Source: Adiantum capillus-veneris (lineage: Eukaryota > Streptophyta > Polypodiopsida > Polypodiales > Pteridaceae). Taken from it: a stretch of DNA of 64,000 nucleotides. The stretch lies in NCBI GenBank assembly GCA_014529385.2, contig CM043956.1:93917221-93981220 (forward strand). Reading direction: 5' to 3'. Each line of letters begins with the position of its first letter. The first letter of the stretch is position 1. Position numbers and translations under genes: made by a program. The notes below the pieces were generated by a model. That model did no database searches and had not been told where the DNA came from. It worked only from the letters and a program-made list of their open reading frames with translations. This document shows positions 59,663 to 64,000 of the stretch, piece by piece.

Positions 59663-59989
59663 AAATACTGCAAGCGACCTCGCTTGCATGCCAATAATAC
59701 ATGCGGTATCTCCTGATATCACATATATTCTATGATGGAAATCCAAGATATACATGCTTCCGAAAATGTAAAATCCCACCAACCTAGCTACGACACATAT
59801 ATCAAGCATAGAAGTCTTCTAGTGTACTCTCAAGCACAAACTTCTCTAGCTAAATTTTGTACGGGAAGAGTAGATACAATTGCTTAACTACTCTCTTGAG
59901 CATCATGAACCATGCTCTTGCCTTGCTCCAAAAAGGCTACATCAAGTCACTGTGGGTTCCATCTGAAAGGCTTCAAGATACAATTGCAA

Positions 59990-61065
59990 TAGCTGAGGTG
60001 AATCAACCAATTCAGACTCTTCAATCCATTTGGCATCCAACAATGGATAGTTCTTTAACTTCACCAAATAGCGTCTTGCAACCTTCCTATAACCTTTCTT
60101 TCTTTATGTGCCAATATATGTTCAAGAACAAGAATCTCATCCAATTCTTCCACTTCGAGCTGTTCCTCATCAAGCATATTCTCTGGCACATCACCAACAA
60201 AGGGTCTTAGAAGGCTGACATGAAAAGCATTATGTATTTTTCAGCCTTCTAGTAGCTTCAACCTGTAAGTTACATCGCAGATCTTTTTTGAAATCTGAAA
60301 AGGACCATAATATCGCATATTGAGCTTAGGAAACAAATGTTCCTTGCCTTTCCTTTTCCTTAACCTAGCCTTTTCAAAGCACAAAAGCACCCAATTACCA
60401 AGTGAAAATACAAGTTCACGCCGGTGACGATCAGCAGCTTTCTTTTGCTTAGCCTGAGTCTTCTCAAGAGCAATCTTTATCTTCCTATATATTTCATCCA
60501 TATCTTGCACATACTTGTCTGCCTCAAATATTTTGTCCTTAGTCTGCAAAATGGGCGGGACTTTCCTCCCTCCTTCCACTATCTCAAATGGTGCCTTACC
60601 TGTTGACGTATGCACAGTGTCATTGTAAGCATATTCAACCAATGGGAGATGGTGTTCCCAAGTTGCCTTGTGCTCTAACACATAACATTTGAGCAGATCC
60701 ATGACTGTAGAATTTGCCTCTTCTGATTGTCCATCAGTTTGCGGATGAAACGAAGATGAAAACTTTAACGTAGTGTCCATATTCTCAAACAATGCCTTCC
60801 AGAAAAGACTTGTCATACATGGATCCCAGTCACTGACAATTGACTGAGGCATCCCGTAATATTTAAAGATATTGCTCATGAATATCTTGACCATGTGTCC
60901 AGGCTTTATCTTCTTCCTAACAGGAATGAAATGGGCCTGTTTACTGAACCTACAAATGATAGTCCAAATCCCATCATTGTCTGTTTGCGTCCTTGGAAGA
61001 TCAAAGATAAAGTCCATCGCTATGCTTTCCCATGGCCTATCAGGGATTGGCAATGGATGCAACAA
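59990..61065 (-). pseudogene. Chromovirus integrase core and chromodomain
   Basis: The open frame 61065-60241 has WESIAMDFIFDLPRTQTDND (first catalytic Asp), SIVSDWDPCMTSLFWKALF (second) and HPQTDGQSEEANSTVMDLL (Glu). Then come YAYNDTVHTSTGKAPFEIV and the C-terminal RYYGPFQISKKI. Beyond the stop at 60241, another frame gives ARRYLVKLKNYPLLDAKWIE (about 60085-60020), the core of a chromodomain that in this group guides integration to marked chromatin. The triad is complete; chromodomain linkage is broken. Confidence 0.9.
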
Positions 61066-62642
61066 TCCAGGTTGCTTTTGCTGTCAAATTTGACTTTTTG
61101 GCAAACTAAGCATGATCTTACAAATGTGTCAACATCTTGACGCAAAGCTGGCCAATAGAAGAATGCCTCAACCCCTTTCACTGTCACATCAATTCCACGA
61201 TGCCGAGCATAAGGTGGAGCATGACTTTCCATCAAAATCTTTGGCCGTAACTGTTTAGTAACGCATAACTTTCCATGCATCATGAGAAAGTCATTCTTAA
61301 GCATATAGTGCTCATGATGTTGCCCATCAACAAGCTGGTCATAGATCCTTGCAAAATTTGAATCTTCAGCATATTGTGTCTTCATTTCGTCTAGTTCACA
61401 ATGGTACGGAATTGACACTGCTGAAATTTGGGGCTTTCGTGACAACGCATCAGCCACCACGTTTTTTCTCCCTTGCACATGCACAATCTGAAAATGGAAC
61501 ATTGACAAGATGTTTTCCCATCGCATGTGCTTCTCAAACAACTTCGTCTGTGTGAAAAAATATCGCAAGGTTTGATGATCCGTTTGGACAACAAAATCAG
61601 CCCCTAACAGATAGTGTTTCCAACTAGTGAGAGCATGAATTACTGCCAACAATTCTTTCTCATAGACTTGCAAGTTCCTTTCAATCTTCAAAAGAATTAT
61701 GCTCTCATATGCGACTACTCGGCCATTCTGCATTAGAACTGCACCAAGACTATGGCCACACATATCACACTGAACCACAAAAGGTTTCGAAAGATCTGGC
61801 AAAATGATTACCGGATCTAAAGTCAGCTTCTCTTTTTAAGTGTTTAAAGGCTAAAATTTCCTTGGTTGTGCACTCCTTTTCCTTGCAGTGCATGGAGTGG
61901 AGAAGCAAAATTTCGCATGAACCTCTTGTGGTAGGAACATAAGCCTAGAAAGCTTCGAATGTCATGTACGGACTTCAAGTCTGGCCATGACCTAATTGCC
62001 TCCACTTTGGCGGGATCCATGCGTACCCCATCCTTTGAAACAATGTGCCCAAGGAAGTGAATCTCTTGCAAAAGAATTCACTCTTCTTCGCATTAATGCG
62101 TAATCATTGAAATCTGCAGTCAAGTGATCCCTATGCTCCTCTTCGGACTTTGAATAGACAATCATGTCATCAAAGAAGGTACCCACGAAGTTTCTATGTG
62201 GTCTAAAAATTCTCTCCATCATTCTATTAAACGTGGCAAGAGCATTTGTGAGACCAAATGGCACGACGAGAAACTCATAGAGACCAAATGTTGTCTTGAA
62301 CGCAATCTTATGGACATCTTCTGGCCTAATGCGTATCTGATGGTAGCCACTCTTTAGGTCTATCCTTGTAAATAATGACGCTCCCTCAAGCCGATCAAGA
62401 ATGCCATCTATCCTCGGTATGGGGAACCTATTCTTGATGGTATTCTGATTCAAGGCGCAATAGTCAATGCACATGCGCCATGAACCATCCTTCTTCTGCA
62501 CTAGGAGTATAGGCGAACAAAAAGGGGATGAATTGGGCTGAATCAGCCCCTTCTCTAAAAGCTCGTTGACCTGACTCATAATCTCTTTCTGCTGGGCTGC
62601 ACTAACCCTATATGGTATTCGGTGGACTAGAACCTGGCACAA
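61020..62642 (-). pseudogene. Chromovirus reverse transcriptase, RNase H and integrase N-terminus
   Basis: RT (62642-61992): HRIPYRVSAAQQKEIMSQVN, SPILLVQKKDGSWRMCIDY, ASLFTRIDLKSGYHQIRIRP with the first Asp, VPFGLTNALATFNRMM, and FFDDMIVYSKSEEEH where the usual motif is (Y/F)VDD. After a shift comes IHFLGHIVSKDGVRMDPAKV (62071-61844). RNase H (61802 on): QCDMCGHSLGAVLMQNGRVV, YEKELLAVIHALTSWKHYLL, VQTDHQTLRYF, GRKNVVADALSRKPQ, with all four acidic positions. Then the integrase zinc region (YARHRGIDVTVKGVEAFFYW, CLVCQ). The RT-to-RNase H joint has a shift and a stop. Confidence 0.9.
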
Positions 62643-63465
62643 GATCTATGGTATGATCCTCAGGTCTCTCAGGAGGTAACTCCCCTAGCAAAGAGTCTAA
62701 AAAACAATCACTGAAACCACTTAAAAAAGTTGACCTGTCTTTATCTAAGGTAGACAAATTAGATACAACTTCAAGTACTTCTTTTACAAAGATCAAGTAC
62801 GCAGAAAGATGATTCTTTATTACATATGAAATAGCAGAAGCAGAAACAACTGGAACAGACTCGCCTTTAAGCTTTACATCAAGGACATGAGTCTTTCCTC
62901 TGTACAAGGGTAATCTTTTTGTTGTAAGTATCCACCATAGAATGCAACCTGTAACACCATGGGATACCCAGTAAGACATCACTGCCCTCAAGTGGCATAA
63001 TATGAAATTCTTCCGCATCCACATAGCTCTGAATGTGCAGACGAAGCTTCCCCAAAATGGGACTAGCAAGCTCTGAATGTCCTGGGCATGCCAAACCTGC
63101 TTCCCCTGTCATACCCATCTCCTCTGCACGAATGCCCAATTTTGATGCCAATTCTGGTGATATGAAATTTGCATGTGCTCCTAGATCAAAGAAAACCAGC
63201 ACTGTCTAGTCTCTAACTTTGCCCCAAGCTCTACACAGTTCCGTGGCATCTATGTTTGGCTGGTCTCCAACCAAATCTGGGACAAGCTTTGGCCTCTTCC
63301 CTTTATGGTCTGACTTGTCATCCTTATCCTGTGACTTCTTCTACGGGCATTCAATTGCAAAATGTCCTTCCTCTTCACAAATGTAGCATTTCTTGGCCTC
63401 TCTACGCGCTTTCCTTTCTTCAAAAGTTTTGCCACAAAAAGCCTTTTTTGTCCTTGTTGTAACAG
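62608..63465 (-). pseudogene. Chromovirus gag zinc knuckle and protease
   Basis: The frame with CYICEEEGHFAIEC (63390-63349) is a standard C-x2-C-x4-H-x4-C knuckle. The protease region (63202-62879) reads LVFFDLGAHANFISPELASK, where the active-site triad should be D-S/T-G and is D-L-G, then MPLEGSDVLLGIPW. Linker to RT: ERPEDHTIDLVPGSSPPN. Gag upstream of the knuckle is absent; the sequence changes at about 63465. Confidence 0.8.
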
Positions 63466-63805
63466 ACTTGGACACTCCAAGTCAAGAATCAATCACGACA
63501 GCACCAAATAACCACTTCAAAACAATTCACATATCACAATAGATTTGCACTGGCCCGGCGGAGTTCCGTGCCTAGAGTTATTGGCCCCAAAGATTGGCGC
63601 CCCTTTCGGTATTTCTTTATGTATTAAACAATGATCAAAGTACAAGAGAACGGTTAGGGTTTCACTCTCAGACTCTGCGTCCAGATGCTCTGCAGAGTGA
63701 GCCCAAAACCGCGTATTTAAAGTTTTCAAGGGATGCCAAAAGCAGAGCCCCAAAAGCAGAATCTCTCTCACACAAGCTCTCTTGAGCTCTTAACAAAAAT
63801 AAAGC

Positions 63806-63896
<91 letters not shown>

Positions 63897-64000
63897 GCGT
63901 GGAGAAAAGCAGTCAATTTGCATCGCTTAAGCTGAAAATTAGAGCAAAATCCGGGTTGCTTTTTCCGTACGGTGCCACGTCAGCATACCAGCGCATTATC
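63466..64000. other. LTR-like sequence of a second Ty3/gypsy element (tentative)
   Basis: GGCCCCAAAGATTGGCGCCC with TATTTCTTTATG (63583-63620) resembles GGCCCCAAAGACTAGCGTCC with CATTTCTTTATT in the chromovirus LTR (58459-58498). The rest does not align by eye. It may be an LTR of a related element that replaced the 5' end of the chromovirus. No coding feature is seen. Confidence 0.35.
63811..63892 (+). repeat. (CT)27 followed by (CA)14
   Basis: Uninterrupted CT at 63811-63864, then CA at 63865-63892. Confidence 0.95.

Larger units (their letters stand above)
52894..63465 (-). mobile_element. Minus-strand chromodomain Ty3/gypsy element (chromovirus), left LTR split by Copia-2
   Basis: Right to left: zinc knuckle of gag (63390-63349), protease, RT, RNase H, integrase and chromodomain remnant (about 60095-59990), a polypurine tract (59650-59662), then the LTR from 59649 to 58372 continuing at 52903-52894 after Copia-2 (LTR about 1.29 kb, TGTCATC... 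to ...GTTAACA). The order and chromodomain define a plant chromovirus. The 5' part of gag, the primer site and a matching right LTR are missing. Confidence 0.78.

Overview
This 64 kb window looks like transposable-element-dense intergenic DNA of a land plant with a large genome. Three things point to a plant: Ty1/copia elements with initiator-Met tRNA primer sites; a Ty3/gypsy-type element whose primer site matches the 3' end of plant Asp tRNA; and plant-type elements (CACTA, dual-RNase H Ty3/gypsy, L1-like LINEs with CCHC ORF1 proteins). A fern or other seedless or large-genome vascular plant is my guess, not a demonstrated fact. I see no convincing host gene, no tRNA or rRNA gene and no CRISPR array. 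Every recognisable coding stretch belongs to a mobile element, and nearly all carry stops or frameshifts.

Layout. 1-2421: right part of a CACTA (En/Spm) transposon whose terminus is inserted in the gag region of a minus-strand LTR retroelement (2422-6299, with an Asp-tRNA primer site at 6280-6297 and an LTR starting at 6300). The leader of that retroelement (3.6-5.6 kb) carries a ladder of long perfect palindromes. 7335-11880: a decayed plus-strand Ty3/gypsy element with two RNase H domains, split by a small inverted-repeat element; a second copy of that small element lies at about 13.5 kb.

13.7-23.3 kb: the most unusual region. A plus-strand transposase-like gene has a signature resembling a widespread but, to my knowledge, poorly named eukaryotic RNase H-fold family. 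It faces a minus-strand coiled-coil-type gene convergently. An intron-like gap in each gene is filled by a long array of short related motifs (GGTTTCTAGCAC type and GGTTTCTACCAC type). The core exons of the transposase-like gene are tandemly triplicated with an 844-bp period. I propose a large, undescribed DNA transposon, or its remains.

24.8-36.4 kb: a minus-strand L1-like LINE (LINE-A), split cleanly by a minus-strand Ty1/copia element (27416-33038; both LTRs, primer site, polypurine tract and 5-bp target duplication CTAAA are visible). 36.4-43 kb: mostly featureless AT-rich DNA with a decayed plus-strand LINE tail, microsatellites and a G19 run.

43.2-63.5 kb: a four-level nest. LINE-B (minus) was hit by LINE-C (plus, poly(A)-tailed, with a 1-kb inverted duplication inside) and by LINE-D (plus). 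LINE-D was hit by a minus-strand chromodomain Ty3/gypsy element. The left LTR of that element was then hit by a short-LTR copia element (52904-58371). The window ends in LTR-like sequence with CT and CA microsatellites.
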